A stretch of DNA of 47,571 nucleotides. Origin: Dehalococcoidia bacterium (GTDB taxonomy: Bacteria; Chloroflexota; Dehalococcoidia; SHXV01). Below, piece by piece: positions 1 through 9,566 of this stretch. A program made the position numbers and the translations under genes. The DNA lies in contig SHXV01000005.1 in the NCBI GenBank assembly GCA_009693105.1, positions 1 to 47,571 on the forward strand, given 5' to 3'. Position 1 is the stretch's first letter. Each line of letters begins with the position of its first letter. The notes under the pieces were generated by a model that was not told where the DNA came from, did not search any database, and saw only the letters and a program-made list of their open reading frames with translations.

Positions 1-570
1 CGCTGGCTGGGGGTGTACCGGGAGCTGGATGTGCAGGAGTGGGTGTTGCGCTTCCCCTGGTTTGTGGGGGGGCTGAACGCGCTGTACTTCGTCGGGCATT
101 TCCCGCCGCTGGTGATGCTGGCGACGTGGCTCTATCGGACGGATCGACGGAAGTACACGCTGGTGCGGAACACGTTCCTGCTTTCGGCAGCGCTGGGGCT
201 GTTGATGTACTGGCTGTTCCCGACGATGCCGCCGCGGCTGATGCCGGCGGAGCACGGGTTCATCGATACGATGCGGTTGTACGGGCCGTTGAATCTGTAT
301 GACGTGCAGGGGTCCGATCCGTTTGTGAACGAGGTGGCGGCGATGCCGAGCCTGCACTTCGGTTGGGCGGCGCTGACGGGTGTGGGGTTTGCGTGGGCGG
401 TGGGGTGGCGGTGGTACGGCGTCGCGCTGGCGGTGTTGTGGCCGCTGGTGACGCTGCTGATTATCGTGGGGACGGCGAATCACTTTGTGCTGGACGCGGG
501 GGTGGGTGGGGCTGCGGTGGCGGTGGCGTTCGCGCTGGCGCTGTGGCTGGAGCGGCGCTCTCCTCCGCCA

Positions 571-597
<27 letters not shown>
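1..597 (+). CDS. PAP2-type membrane phosphatase/phosphotransferase, 5'-truncated by window edge
   Basis: The reading frame is open from the first base, so the N-terminus lies outside the window; a GTG at 13 is only an internal candidate start. The visible part has four or five hydrophobic membrane segments. It carries two PAP2 signature motifs: PSLHFGWA, and a later H-F-V-L-D histidine/aspartate pair. An R after FPTMPP may correspond to the first, weaker motif. The spacing resembles the PAP2_3 (Aur1/Ipt1-like) group, whose members hydrolyse or transfer phosphate esters on membrane lipids; the substrate cannot be read from the sequence. The last 27 bases overlap the 3' end of rlmN on the other strand, so the two genes converge tail to tail. 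Family assignment is good; the exact role is unknown. Confidence 0.8.
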
Positions 598-1650
<1,053 letters not shown>

Positions 1651-1669
1651 GATGGTATCCTCCTCCCCC

Positions 1670-1675
1670 AGTTTA
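1670..1675 (-). promoter_or_regulatory. Probable -10 element of rlmN
   Basis: Reads TAAACT on the minus strand, placing a start of transcription about 13 bases before the rlmN GTG, just upstream of the Shine-Dalgarno. No convincing -35 was found, so this rests on spacing alone. Confidence 0.35.
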
Positions 1676-1697
1676 CAGGAGCGGGAGGGGCTGACGC

Positions 1698-2238
1698 ATG
1701 GACGGGACGACGGAACCGGCGATCGCGCGCTGCACGTGGGCGGGGAGCGATGCGCTGATGGCGGCGTACCACGACGATGAGTGGGGGAGGCCGGAGCACG
1801 ACGACCGGAATCTGTTTGAGCTGGACGACGATCCTGCGCAAACGGGAGGGCTACCGGCGCGCGTTCGACGGGTTCGAGGCGGGGGTGATCGCGCGGTACG
1901 GGCAGCCGAAGGTGGCGGCGCTGCTGGGGGACGGGGGCATCGTGCGGAACCGGGCGAAGATCGCCGCGGCGATCGGGAACGCCCGGGCGATGCTCGAGGC
2001 GCAGCGGGAGTTCGGGAGCTTCGATGCCTACAGCTGGCGGTTCGTGGGCGGCGTGCCGCGGGTGAACGGGTGGGCGGCGCTGGGGGAGCTGCCGGCGAAG
2101 ACGGTGGAATCGGAGGCGATGAGCAAGGATCTGTTGAAGCGGTGGTTCAAGTTCGTGGGGCCGACGATCTGTTACGCCTTTATGCAGGCGGCAGGGCTGG
2201 TGGACGACCACACGATCGCTTGCTTTCGGCGGCGCTAG
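1698..2238 (+). pseudogene. tag: DNA-3-methyladenine glycosylase I, broken by about 35-nt internal deletion
   Basis: Residues 1-42 (ending NLFEL) match the start of Tag, including YHDDEWGRP. The rest of the family, from SWTTILRKRE to DHTIACFRRR, continues in another frame. Between LFE and SWTTIL about 11 residues are missing, those the family normally carries as a LEG-QAGL-like segment. The distance fits a 35-base deletion. The junction at about 1818-1824 reads GAGCTGG, so slippage between short GAGCTG repeats is plausible. The missing segment includes the Glu (E38 in E. coli Tag) used for base recognition, so the product should be inactive even if frame were restored. Restoring 35 bases gives 191 codons, the normal family length. 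An assembly error is the main alternative. Confidence 0.88.
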
Positions 2239-2259
2239 CCGCCAGCCGGTTAACCTCAC

Positions 2260-2306
2260 CCCTCGGTCCCTTCTCCATCGATGACCGATGGAGAAGGGAC
2301 CGAGGG
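2260..2306. repeat. Perfect 21-bp inverted repeat, dispersed element family 1
   Basis: The arms at 2260-2280 and 2286-2306 are exact reverse complements around a 5-base loop (ATGAC). The flank CCTCACCCCT plus the CTCCATCG...TGACCGAT core recurs at about 31968-32009, so this is a dispersed element as well as a possible terminator. Confidence 0.75.
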
Positions 2307-2312
2307 GGAAGC

Positions 2313-2339
2313 GTCCTTCGACAGGCTCAGGACGAGCGG
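2313..2339. repeat. Dispersed short repeat family 2, best copy
   Basis: The core CTTCGACAGGCTCAGGACGA can form a short hairpin through CGTCC and GGACG. Degenerate copies lie at about 13386-13410 and 15281-15309. Similar sequences are known to me as common intergenic repeats in high-G+C bacteria, but their function is unknown. Confidence 0.55.
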
Positions 2340-2352
2340 ATGGCGACGGAGT

Positions 2353-2371
2353 CCGAGGCTAAAAGCCTCGG
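2353..2371. repeat. Small palindrome family 3 (AGGCTAAAAGCCT core)
   Basis: CCGAGGCT and AGCCTCGG pair around an AAA loop. The same AGGCTAAAAGCCTCGGC core recurs at 11411-11428 inside a longer stem. Confidence 0.5.
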
Positions 2372-2459
2372 CTACGGGTGCGGGTGGCCCGGCGGTTACG
2401 AGCACAGCGAAAAGGACCGCCAACTGGCGGTCCGTCTGCGTTCGTGCTGCGAGGGGCGC

Positions 2460-3310
2460 TTAGCGGACGCCGGCCATCGCCTCCAGCCGGGGGACGCGCT
2501 CGGTGACGGGGTGGTGGGTGCTGAACATGCCGGCCATGGCGCGGCCGCTAAGTGGGTTGACGATGTAGAGCGCGGCGGTGCCTTCGCGGACGTTCATGGG
2601 GATGCCGCGGAGGCCTGCTCCAGCTTGCGCAGGGCGCTGGCGAGGGCGAGGGGGTTGCCGCTGATGCGGGCGCCGGAGCGGTCGGGCTGGTACTCCCGGG
2701 CGCGGGAGATGCCCATCTGGATCGTCATGGCGGCGATGGGGGCGAGGATGATGGTGGCGAGGCCGATGATCATCTGGCCGTTGCCGTTGCCGTCTCTGCG
2801 GCCGCCGCCGAAGATGAGCGCCCACTGCGCCCAGAAGGTGAGCATGGAGATGGCGCCGGCAAGGGTGGCGACGATAGTGGCGGTGAGGGTATAGCGGTTC
2901 TTGACGTGGCCGAGTTCGTGGGCGAGGGCGGCGCGCAGCTCATCGCGGTCCAGGATGCGCATGATGCCGCTGGTGGCGGCAACGGCGGCGTGGCGGGGGT
3001 CGCGGCCGGTGGCGAAGGCGTTGGGCTGGTCCTGCTCCATGACGTAGACCTTCGGCACGGGAAGGCCGGCGGAGAGAGCGAGCTCATGGACGGCGGCGTG
3101 GAGCTGCGGCTCCTGCGCTTCGGTGACTTCCTTGGCGTGGGACATCTTGAGGATGATGGAGTCGCTGAACCATTAGGAGACGAAGTTCATGGCGACGGCG
3201 AAGCCCAGGCCCATGATCATGCCGCCGCCGAGGGCGTAGCCATGGAAGATGAACAGGGCGGTCAGCGCCGGCAGAAGGCCGGTTGTGCGAAGGGTGTTGG
3301 CGCTGGTCAT
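2460..3310 (-). pseudogene. htpX: HtpX-like M48 membrane zinc metalloprotease, broken by nonsense codon and frameshift
   Basis: Three segments together cover HtpX: an N-terminal membrane part (MTSANTLRTTG to MNFVS), the catalytic part starting at [15 protein letters not shown], and a C-terminal part (IPMNVREG to LEAMAGVR). The first two are in the same frame, separated only by a TAA at 3173-3175 where the family has Tyr (N-F-x-S-Y-W-F-S). The second and third are joined by a one-base loss near 2604-2610. The zinc motif HELGH and the downstream E of the ARE segment survive. The total length of 851 bases equals a normal 283-284 codon gene minus one base. HtpX degrades misfolded inner-membrane proteins. 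Two independent lesions favour a true pseudogene over a single sequencing error. Confidence 0.88.
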
Positions 3311-3405
3311 ACCTTTGCGCCCGATGCGACGCTGAATGGTTCGATGGGCGCGTCGCACGTGGATCGATCTCAGCACCGAGTGAATCGGGGTCGCAAGGAG
3401 GGGCG

Positions 3406-4347
3406 TCAGGCCAGGTGGGCGCCGATGAAGCCGCGCTCCCCGCGAAGGAACTCGGCGATGGGGAGGGGGCGCTTGCCGGGGCGCTGCACTTCCAGGAGGG
3501 CGAGGATGCCATCGCCGGTAGCGACGCCGGCGGGCGTGAGGGGGTCCGCCAGGGCGACGACGGTGCCGGGAGGCGCGGCGGTGGGCATGGCGATGGGGAG
3601 GGCCTTCCAGATGCGGAGGGGTGCTCCGGCGTAGCCGGTGGTGGCGATGGGCCAGGGGTTGTAGGCGCGGACGCGGAGCCAGAGGTCGCGGGCGGAGAGG
3701 GACCAATCGGACGGGGCGACCAGAGCGTCCGCTTTTGTGAGCGGGGGCGCGTAGGTGGCGAGAGCATCGTCCTGGGGGACGGGACGGAGGCTGCCCTCGA
3801 GGTAGGGCGGGAGGGTCTGGATGATGAGGTCGGCGCCATCGCCGGCGAGGCGGACGGTGAGGCTGCCGGTGGTGTCGTCATCGGCGATGGGGAGGGCGCG
3901 GGCGGCGATGACGGGGCCGGTATCGAGTCCTTCGTCCATGCGCATGATGGAGACGCCGGTGGTGGCATCGCCGGCGAGGATGGCGGCGGAGATGGGGGAT
4001 GCGCCGCGCCAGCGCGGGAGCAGAGAGGCGTGGATGTTGACGCAGCCGTGCTTCGGCAGCGCCAGGATGGAGGGCGGTAGGATCTGGCCGTAGGCGGCGA
4101 CGACGATGAGGTCCGGGCGGAGGGTGGCCAGCTCCTCGACGGCGGCGGGGGAGCGCAGGCGGGGCGGTTGGTAGACGGGGATAGCGCGTTCCAGGGCCAG
4201 CGCCTTAGCCGGGGGCGGGGTGAGGCGGCGTCCGCGCCCGGCGGCGCGATCGGGCTGGGTGTAGACGGCGACGACGTCGTAAGCATCGGCGACGCGGCGG
4301 AGGGCGGGCAGGGCGAAGTGGGGCGACCCCATGAAGACGACACGCAT
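3406..4347 (-). CDS. fmt: Methionyl-tRNA formyltransferase
   Basis: Transfers a formyl group from 10-formyl-tetrahydrofolate to initiator Met-tRNA. The 313-residue product has the standard length. It begins MRVVFMGSPHFALPAL and carries the catalytic N-I-H segment (CVNIHASLLPRWRGA, about residues 104-118) and the GLDTGP aspartate near residue 144; the C-terminal OB-like domain is complete. The ATG at 4347 was chosen over a longer frame because a TACCAT -10 box ends exactly six bases upstream, which would make the transcript leaderless. The usual neighbour def is not adjacent. The htpX remnant lies 95 bases downstream. Confidence 0.96.
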   Translation of the reverse strand: MRVVFMGSPHFALPALRRVADAYDVVAVYTQPDRAAGRGRRLTPPPAKALALERAIPVYQPPRLRSPAAVEELATLRPDLIVVAAYGQILPPSILALPKHGCVNIHASLLPRWRGASPISAAILAGDATTGVSIMRMDEGLDTGPVIAARALPIADDDTTGSLTVRLAGDGADLIIQTLPPYLEGSLRPVPQDDALATYAPPLTKADALVAPSDWSLSARDLWLRVRAYNPWPIATTGYAGAPLRIWKALPIAMPTAAPPGTVVALADPLTPAGVATGDGILALLEVQRPGKRPLPIAEFLRGERGFIGAHLA

Positions 4348-4353
4348 GGGCCG

Positions 4354-4359
4354 ATGGTA
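4354..4359 (-). promoter_or_regulatory. -10 box of fmt, leaderless architecture
   Basis: TACCAT on the minus strand ends six bases before the fmt ATG, so transcription should begin at or next to the A of the start codon. There is no Shine-Dalgarno. Confidence 0.45.
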
Positions 4360-4387
4360 CGCCGGAGCGCTGCGGAGGGCCAGCGGC

Positions 4388-6001
4388 CTAATCGGCGCGC
4401 CGGTGCCAGCGCTCGATGGCGAAGAGGCGGGAGGTGGGCTGGAGGAGGAGGAGGCGTTCGCGGCCTTCGATGGCGGCGTCGATGGCGTAGATGTGTGTGG
4501 GGTGGTAGAGGATGACGCTGGGGGCATCGCTGAGGAACTGGCGCTGGAACTCGACGTAAGCGAGGAGGCGGCTTTCGACATCGGGAGCGGTGCGGGCGGC
4601 CTCCAGGAGGCGGTCGGCGGTGGGCTTGGCGTAGGAGGCGATGTTGGCGCCGGTGCCGCCGGACTGGGAGCTGTGCCAGGCGGGGTAAGGATCGGGATCG
4701 AGGCCGGGATCGAAGCCGAAGAGGGCGGCGGTGAACTGGCGCGGCTGGAGGTAATTGGCGACGAGCTGGTCGGCGGGCACGCTGGCGACGCTGGCGAAGA
4801 AGCCGGCCTCGCGCAGTTGTTTCGCCAGCGCTTCCGCCACGGCCAGGCGGTCCGGGTCAGGGTTGGTGAGGATGTTGAATCGCAGTTCGAGGTCGACCCG
4901 GCGCCAGACGTTGTTTTGCAGGGTCCAGCCGGCCGTGGTCATGAGTTGCCGGATGCGCTGGGCGTCGGTTGAGGGGACGATGGCGGTGGTGTCGTAGGCC
5001 CAGCTGCCGGGGGGGATGGGAACCAGGGCGGGCACGGCGCCGCGATTGTGGAGGGCGTCCCGGATGATGGCCCTCCGGTCGATAGCAAGGGCGAGCGCTT
5101 CTCGGACGCGGGAATCGACGAAGAGGAGGGAGCGCTGGTTGAGATAGAGGGTGACGTAGGCGCTGGCGGTCAGCTCTTCGAGCTCGAAGGCGGTGTCCTG
5201 GAGGGAGGCGGGGTCGAAGCCCGCGGGCAGGAGCGCGCCCTGCACCTGGTGGCGGATAAGGGCATCTTCCAGGTCGCGCTCGGTGGTGTAGAAGCGCAGG
5301 CCGATGCGGTCGAGATAGGGGGGGCCGAGGTGGTAGCGGCGGTAGGCGGAGAGGCGGGCGCCATCGGCGGCAAGCCTATTGAGCCGGTAGGGGCCGGTGC
5401 CGATGGGGGTCTCGTTGAAAGAGCTTGCCGCCACTTCTCGCGCGGTTTGTCCTTGGAGAAGGTGGGCGGGGAGGATGCCGATGCTGGTGGCGGCGAGGAA
5501 GGGCGCGAACGGCTGGGGAAGCTCAAAGCGCAGGGTGAGGGCATCGACGCGGGAGGCGCGCACTCCGCGCCAGGTGGCGGCGATGGCCGGGTCGCCCGCG
5601 TAGTCGGCGGAGGCGAGGATGGCAGCGGTGAAGACGACATCGTCGGCGCTGAACCGGGCGCCATCGTGCCAAAAGACGCCGGCGCGGAGGTAGAAGGTGT
5701 AGGTTTTGCCATCGGGCGATACCTCCCAGGCGCGGGCGAGGTCGGGGAGGGGGGCGCCATCGCTGCCGAGGCGGGTGAGGCCGGAGAAGATGAGGGCGGC
5801 GAGGTCACGTTCCACCGTGGTGGCGGCGAAGAGGGGGTTGACCCGCTCCGCGCTGCCGACGGTGCCTTCGATGTAGCCGCCGCCATAGGTGGGGCCGCCG
5901 GTGGCATCGCGGGGGGCGGAGCGGAGCCAGAGGAGGGAGAGGAGGATGAGCGCGGTGGCCGCCGCGAAGTGGAGGGGGCGGCGCCCTCCCAGGAGGTGCA
6001 T
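4388..6001 (-). CDS. Family-5 (peptide/oligopeptide-type) extracytoplasmic solute-binding protein
   Basis: A 537-residue protein with an N-terminal hydrophobic segment (about residues 11-27) but no lipobox cysteine, so it is probably secreted or anchored by an uncleaved helix. Then come classic SBP_bac_5 features: GLTRLGSDGAPLPDLARAWE, the F-x-LR-x-GV-FWHDGA-FSADDVVF block near residue 110, IGTGPYRL, and a VREALALAIDRRAII segment. Such proteins bind peptides or other amphipathic ligands for an ABC importer; no importer genes are nearby and the ligand is unknown. It differs from the four paralogues at 7805-15154 in signal peptide and sequence. It starts 11 bases after secG ends and is probably cotranscribed with it. 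Confidence 0.9.
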   Translation of the reverse strand: MHLLGGRRPLHFAAATALILLSLLWLRSAPRDATGGPTYGGGYIEGTVGSAERVNPLFAATTVERDLAALIFSGLTRLGSDGAPLPDLARAWEVSPDGKTYTFYLRAGVFWHDGARFSADDVVFTAAILASADYAGDPAIAATWRGVRASRVDALTLRFELPQPFAPFLAATSIGILPAHLLQGQTAREVAASSFNETPIGTGPYRLNRLAADGARLSAYRRYHLGPPYLDRIGLRFYTTERDLEDALIRHQVQGALLPAGFDPASLQDTAFELEELTASAYVTLYLNQRSLLFVDSRVREALALAIDRRAIIRDALHNRGAVPALVPIPPGSWAYDTTAIVPSTDAQRIRQLMTTAGWTLQNNVWRRVDLELRFNILTNPDPDRLAVAEALAKQLREAGFFASVASVPADQLVANYLQPRQFTAALFGFDPGLDPDPYPAWHSSQSGGTGANIASYAKPTADRLLEAARTAPDVESRLLAYVEFQRQFLSDAPSVILYHPTHIYAIDAAIEGRERLLLLQPTSRLFAIERWHRRAD

Positions 6002-6012
6002 TGTTGCGTGGG

Positions 6013-6249
6013 CTAGGCGTGCGCCCGAACGGCGAAGCCGGAGAGGACAACGAAGGTGGTGATAAGAAGGATGGTGAGCTGGAAGAGGGCGCGCTCCACG
6101 CCGCGGCGGGTGCGATAGCCGCTGCCGCCCCCACTGCCGCCGCCGAACATTTCACCGACGCCGCCACCGCGGGATTGCAGCAGGACGACGAGGATGACGG
6201 CGGTGGCGACGAGGATGATCGCGAGGTCTAGAAAGTCTGTCAGGTCCAT
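6013..6249 (-). CDS. secG: Preprotein translocase subunit SecG
   Basis: A 78-residue protein with two membrane helices (about residues 6-24 and 56-74). They flank a glycine-rich loop, VVLLQSRGGGVGEMFGGG, which is the hallmark of SecG. It assists SecYE during protein export across the plasma membrane. The ATG at 6249 is favoured over an upstream GTG at 6267 because GGAGG sits five bases before it. The neighbours are yvcK upstream (60-base gap) and a solute-binding protein downstream (11-base gap) on the same strand, suggesting one transcript. Confidence 0.93.
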   Translation of the reverse strand: MDLTDFLDLAIILVATAVILVVLLQSRGGGVGEMFGGGSGGGSGYRTRRGVERALFQLTILLITTFVVLSGFAVRAHA

Positions 6250-6309
6250 GCCAGCCTCCGCTGCCACGCTAACGGATGGGAACGGTTGTGTCCAGTCTCC
6301 TGGGCGCGG

Positions 6310-7653
6310 TCAGAAGGTTGGGGCGGGCTCCCGCTCCGGCTCGGCGATGGTGGGGGGTTGGGTGAACCGGGCATCGCCGTAGTGGAGGCGCATGACGGCT
6401 TCGGCTAGCTTGGCGGAGTCGTGGCGGTAGCCGTTCTCGTGATCGACGACATCGGCATAGACGAGGCGGGCGCGCGCTTCCTGCAGGTGGGTGGCGCCGT
6501 TGACGGGGACGGGGGTGGCGGCAGCGGAGGGCGGTATGGGGGCGGTCATGTTGCTGTTGACGAGGATGTAATCGAACAGGCCCTCGCCGACGTGGCGGTG
6601 GATGGCGGTGAGGTGATCGGTGACGGAGAAGGCGTCGGTTTCGCCGTGCTGGGTGGCGACGTTGCAGACGTAGACCTTGCGGGCGTGGGTGATGGTGAGG
6701 GCTTTGCGGATGTCCTCCACGAGGAGGTTGGGGAGGACGCTAGTGTAGAGGCTGCCCGGCCCGACGATGACGAGGTCAGCTTCCAGGATGGCGCGGACGG
6801 CGCCGGCGTAGGCGCGGACATCGCGCGGGTTGAGGTTGAGGTCCTTGATCTTGCGGCCGGCGGCGGCGATGGATGATTCGCCGAAGACGCGGGCGTTGTC
6901 CTCCATGGTGGCGGAGAGGGTGACGTTATCGAGGGTCGATGGCATGATTTCGCCGCGGACGGCGAGGACGCGACTGGTTTCACGGACGGCGGTCTCGAAG
7001 TTTCCCGTGACTTCGGCCATGGCGGCAATGAAGAGGTTGCCGAAGCTGTGGCCCTCCAGGCCGCCCTCTTTGAAGCGGTACTGGAAGAGCTGGGTCATGA
7101 GGGGTTCCGCCTCCGCGAGGGCGGCGATGCACTGGCGGACATCGCCGGGGGCGAGGACGCCGAGTTCGCGCCGGAGTATGCCGGAGCTTCCGCCGTCATC
7201 GGCGACGGTGACGATGGCGGTGAGGTTGGAGCTGTAGGCCTTGAGGCCGCGCAGGAGGGTGGAGAGGCCGGTGCCGCCGCCGATGGCGACGATGCGGGGG
7301 CCGCGCTGGGCGGCGCGGTGGTTGTAGATGATGTTGACCAGGCTTTCCTCGCGTTTGCCGGGGCCGAGGAAGGCGGAGAGGAGGGAGGCGTTCAGTTTCC
7401 ACACGGCGAAGAGCATAAGGCCGATGGCGGTGCTCATGAAGAGGGCGCCGCGCCAGATGCGGGGAATGTCCTGGAGGGTGAGGACGGCGACCCAAGGGGG
7501 GAAGGTGTAGGTGACGTAAACTTCGCGCAGGACGTAGGCTATGCCGAGGCCCATGATCGCGACGGCGAGCATGAGGAGGGCGAGCCAGCGTTTAATGTGC
7601 ATGCCGGGCGTGAGCCATTTGAGGAAATCACGCCTGCGTAGGAATTCGGCCAT
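6310..7653 (-). CDS. yvcK: YvcK/CofD-like protein with N-terminal membrane anchor
   Basis: The C-terminal part starting at about residue 115 is the YvcK fold: IVAIGGGTGLSTLLRGLK, then TVADDGGSSGILRRELG, PGDVRQCI, and the VGPGSLYTSVLPNLLV nucleotide-binding loop. YvcK proteins bind UDP-sugars and are needed for cell shape and growth on gluconeogenic carbon in Bacillus and Mycobacterium. Here about 110 residues with two predicted membrane helices (WLALLMLAVAIMGLGIAYVL and ALFMSTAIGLMLFAVW) precede the domain. The ATG at 7653 is preferred because a TTGACA/CAGAAT promoter at 7696-7724 places transcription start near 7689, making an upstream GTG at 7686 unlikely. The usual partners rapZ and whiA are not in the window. 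Confidence 0.92.
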   Translation of the reverse strand: MAEFLRRRDFLKWLTPGMHIKRWLALLMLAVAIMGLGIAYVLREVYVTYTFPPWVAVLTLQDIPRIWRGALFMSTAIGLMLFAVWKLNASLLSAFLGPGKREESLVNIIYNHRAAQRGPRIVAIGGGTGLSTLLRGLKAYSSNLTAIVTVADDGGSSGILRRELGVLAPGDVRQCIAALAEAEPLMTQLFQYRFKEGGLEGHSFGNLFIAAMAEVTGNFETAVRETSRVLAVRGEIMPSTLDNVTLSATMEDNARVFGESSIAAAGRKIKDLNLNPRDVRAYAGAVRAILEADLVIVGPGSLYTSVLPNLLVEDIRKALTITHARKVYVCNVATQHGETDAFSVTDHLTAIHRHVGEGLFDYILVNSNMTAPIPPSAAATPVPVNGATHLQEARARLVYADVVDHENGYRHDSAKLAEAVMRLHYGDARFTQPPTIAEPEREPAPTF

Positions 7654-7695
7654 GCTGCCCCCGGCGCCCGTATCGGTCGGTGGCACCGCTCCCGT

Positions 7696-7724
7696 ATTCT
7701 GGGCTTCGCCGGGGGTAGTGTCAA
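7696..7724 (-). promoter_or_regulatory. Sigma70-type promoter of yvcK
   Basis: TTGACA (7719-7724) and CAGAAT (7696-7701) on the minus strand with a 17-base spacer. The bases after the -35 (CTACCCCC) match those after the -35 of the neighbouring lipoprotein promoter at 11338-11366. Confidence 0.65.
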
Positions 7725-7753
7725 CTTGTCGGCTCTGAAGGCGCCCGTGGGAG

Positions 7754-7793
7754 GAGCCCGGCGGTGGGCGCTGTCACCGAAACCGCCGGGCTC
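7754..7793 (-). terminator. Hairpin terminator after first lipoprotein gene
   Basis: Perfect 12-bp stem (7754-7765 with 7782-7793, GAGCCCGGCGGT) located 12 bases past the stop of the gene ending at 7805. There is no U-tract, so it may be an intrinsic terminator of the GC-rich type or an RNA-stability element. Confidence 0.6.
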
Positions 7794-7804
7794 TGCGGGT
7801 GTCG

Positions 7805-9496
7805 CTAGCTATCGAGCCAGACCTTGTCGTACTGGAAGGCGAACTGGCTGAGGTAGTAGGCGGGAACGGTCCAGCCGCGGATCTTGGGATTCACGGCGTA
7901 CCAGTCGTAATTGCGGACGGTGGGCGCGCCGGGTAGGGTGTCGTCCTGCATGAGATAGCGCTGGGCCTGTTGGAGGATCTGTTTGCGCTTGTTCACGTCC
8001 AGCTCCATGGCTTGCTGCTCATAGAGCTCGTCGGTCTTCTTGTCGCTCCAGAGGCTGGGGTTGTTCGCCCCGATGGAGGAGAAGCAGAACTGGAGAGGCA
8101 CGTCGGGGACGAGCCCCTGGGCGCCGAAGGACAGATTGGTGAGGTGAATGCCATTGCTCTGAGCGTACTGGTTGGTGTTGGTGTTGGTGGGATCTACGGT
8201 GAAGTCGAACTTGAAGCCCAGGTTCTGTTCCAGCATGCCGCGCAGGGCGACCCCTTGGTCGTTGTGAACCTTGCAGAGGCAGGTTGCCGCCAGCGATACG
8301 GCGAACTTGAGGTTGGTCTTCGTGGGGTCGACGCCGGCGGCGGAGAGGAGTTGCTTCGCCTCCGCAATATCCTCCTTCTTGTCCTTGCGGAAGCCGGGCT
8401 TGCCCTCCCACTCCTTCTCGGTGAGGAACCAGGATGGTTTGCACCCCAGGATCATCACGGTGCAGCCGTAGCCTTCGGCCACAACCCCCATGAGCGCCGG
8501 GCGGTCGATCGCGAGGTGGAAGGCGCGGCGGACGCGGGGGTCGTTCATGGGAGGGAGCGTCACGTTAAAGGCAAGGTGCTGCCCCGTGATCAGGGTGTCT
8601 TCCGTCGATCCCATTTGGAAGCCGCGCCGGCGAAAGTCGGCCGCCTCCAGGGTGGGAATGGTGGAGACATCGATCTGGCCGCCGCGCACACCGGCGGATC
8701 GAGAGGAAAAGTCAAGGACGGAAAGCAGGTTCACGGTGTCGAGGTAGGGACGTCCCGGCGCCAGGTCGTAATTGGGATTGCGGTTGAACGCCATGGAGAT
8801 TCCCGGCTGGAATTTGCCCTGGTCCGGTATGAAGGCGCCCGAACCATACCAGGCTTCCGGCACGGCAAGGTTGGCACCGTACTTCGCGAGGGTCTCCTTG
8901 GGGAGGATGGTGGTGGCGGATGAGCCGCCGATCAGGGTCAGATAATTGGCGTCCGGCTTCTTAAATTTGACGCGAACCGTGTACTTGTCGACGGCTTCAT
9001 ACGTGTCGACGCGGTCGAAATTACGACGGGCCAGGAATGTGGCGTCTCCAGGCGTGCGGACGCGCTCAAGGTTGGCGACGATGTCCGAGGCCTCGACCTC
9101 CCGGCCTGCCGCTGGCGACTCCTTCTGGAAGTGCACGCCCTGCTTGAGGGTGAGCAGCAGGGTCAAGGGATCCGGGAATTCCCATTTTTGGACCAGACTG
9201 GGCTCGATGGTGTTCTGCTTCCAATCGATGGATAGCGGGGTATGGGCGACGAGTCCCCAGGTATCGGTGGTGCCCGTACCCTGTTTGTGGGGATCGGTCG
9301 TAGCTACCGGGCCGGTGGCGAGGGTAACAGAGCCGCCCTTTTTCGGCTCAGTGGCCGCCCGGGGCGTGCTTGCCGCATCGTCGTCGTCCCCACAGCCGAG
9401 GAGGGCGAGGCTGGCGCCGCCGACGCCAACGGCCGCTAGAAGTTGCCTGCGGGATAACGATCGCTCCCAAATATAGTCTGCTCTGTCCCCTCCCAT
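7805..9496 (-). CDS. Tat-exported lipoprotein, family-5 solute-binding protein (paralogue 1)
   Basis: A 563-residue protein beginning MGGDRADYIWER. The twin-arginine motif SRRQLL is at residues 15-20, followed by a hydrophobic stretch and a lipobox LLGC with the lipidated cysteine at residue 35, then an acidic DDDD run. So it should be exported folded by Tat and anchored to the outer face of the membrane. The body is SBP_bac_5: LTLKQGVHFQKES, YTVRVKFKKPDAN, and a GCTVMILGC cysteine pair. The ATG at 9496 was chosen because GAGGAG precedes it and it aligns with its three paralogues. It is most like paralogue 3 (shared EAWYGSG and AATCLCKVH motifs). No own promoter is visible in the 70-base gap to paralogue 2. 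Ligand unknown. Confidence 0.9.
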   Translation of the reverse strand: MGGDRADYIWERSLSRRQLLAAVGVGGASLALLGCGDDDDAASTPRAATEPKKGGSVTLATGPVATTDPHKQGTGTTDTWGLVAHTPLSIDWKQNTIEPSLVQKWEFPDPLTLLLTLKQGVHFQKESPAAGREVEASDIVANLERVRTPGDATFLARRNFDRVDTYEAVDKYTVRVKFKKPDANYLTLIGGSSATTILPKETLAKYGANLAVPEAWYGSGAFIPDQGKFQPGISMAFNRNPNYDLAPGRPYLDTVNLLSVLDFSSRSAGVRGGQIDVSTIPTLEAADFRRRGFQMGSTEDTLITGQHLAFNVTLPPMNDPRVRRAFHLAIDRPALMGVVAEGYGCTVMILGCKPSWFLTEKEWEGKPGFRKDKKEDIAEAKQLLSAAGVDPTKTNLKFAVSLAATCLCKVHNDQGVALRGMLEQNLGFKFDFTVDPTNTNTNQYAQSNGIHLTNLSFGAQGLVPDVPLQFCFSSIGANNPSLWSDKKTDELYEQQAMELDVNKRKQILQQAQRYLMQDDTLPGAPTVRNYDWYAVNPKIRGWTVPAYYLSQFAFQYDKVWLDS

Positions 9497-9566
9497 CCTC
9501 GTCGCTCCTCCCCCGCTATTCGCGCCCGTGCGGTTGGTGCGGGAATCAGTCCCGCGCATCGAAGGG

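Larger units (their letters stand above)
2239..2459. other. Intergenic block filled with dispersed palindromic elements
   Basis: No gene is supported here. The 221 bases between the tag and htpX pseudogenes hold three separate hairpin elements (2260-2306, 2313-2339, 2353-2371), each related to copies elsewhere in the window. Confidence 0.6.

Noticed and set aside
1651-2259. N-terminal extension of rlmN by 203 codons
   Set aside because: It lies antisense to the tag remnant, has shadow-type composition, and a strong ribosome site precedes the GTG at 1650.
3084-4343. Long minus-strand proline/serine-rich frame over fmt
   Set aside because: It is the out-of-frame shadow of fmt and htpX with low-complexity composition; many such frames occur over the real genes.
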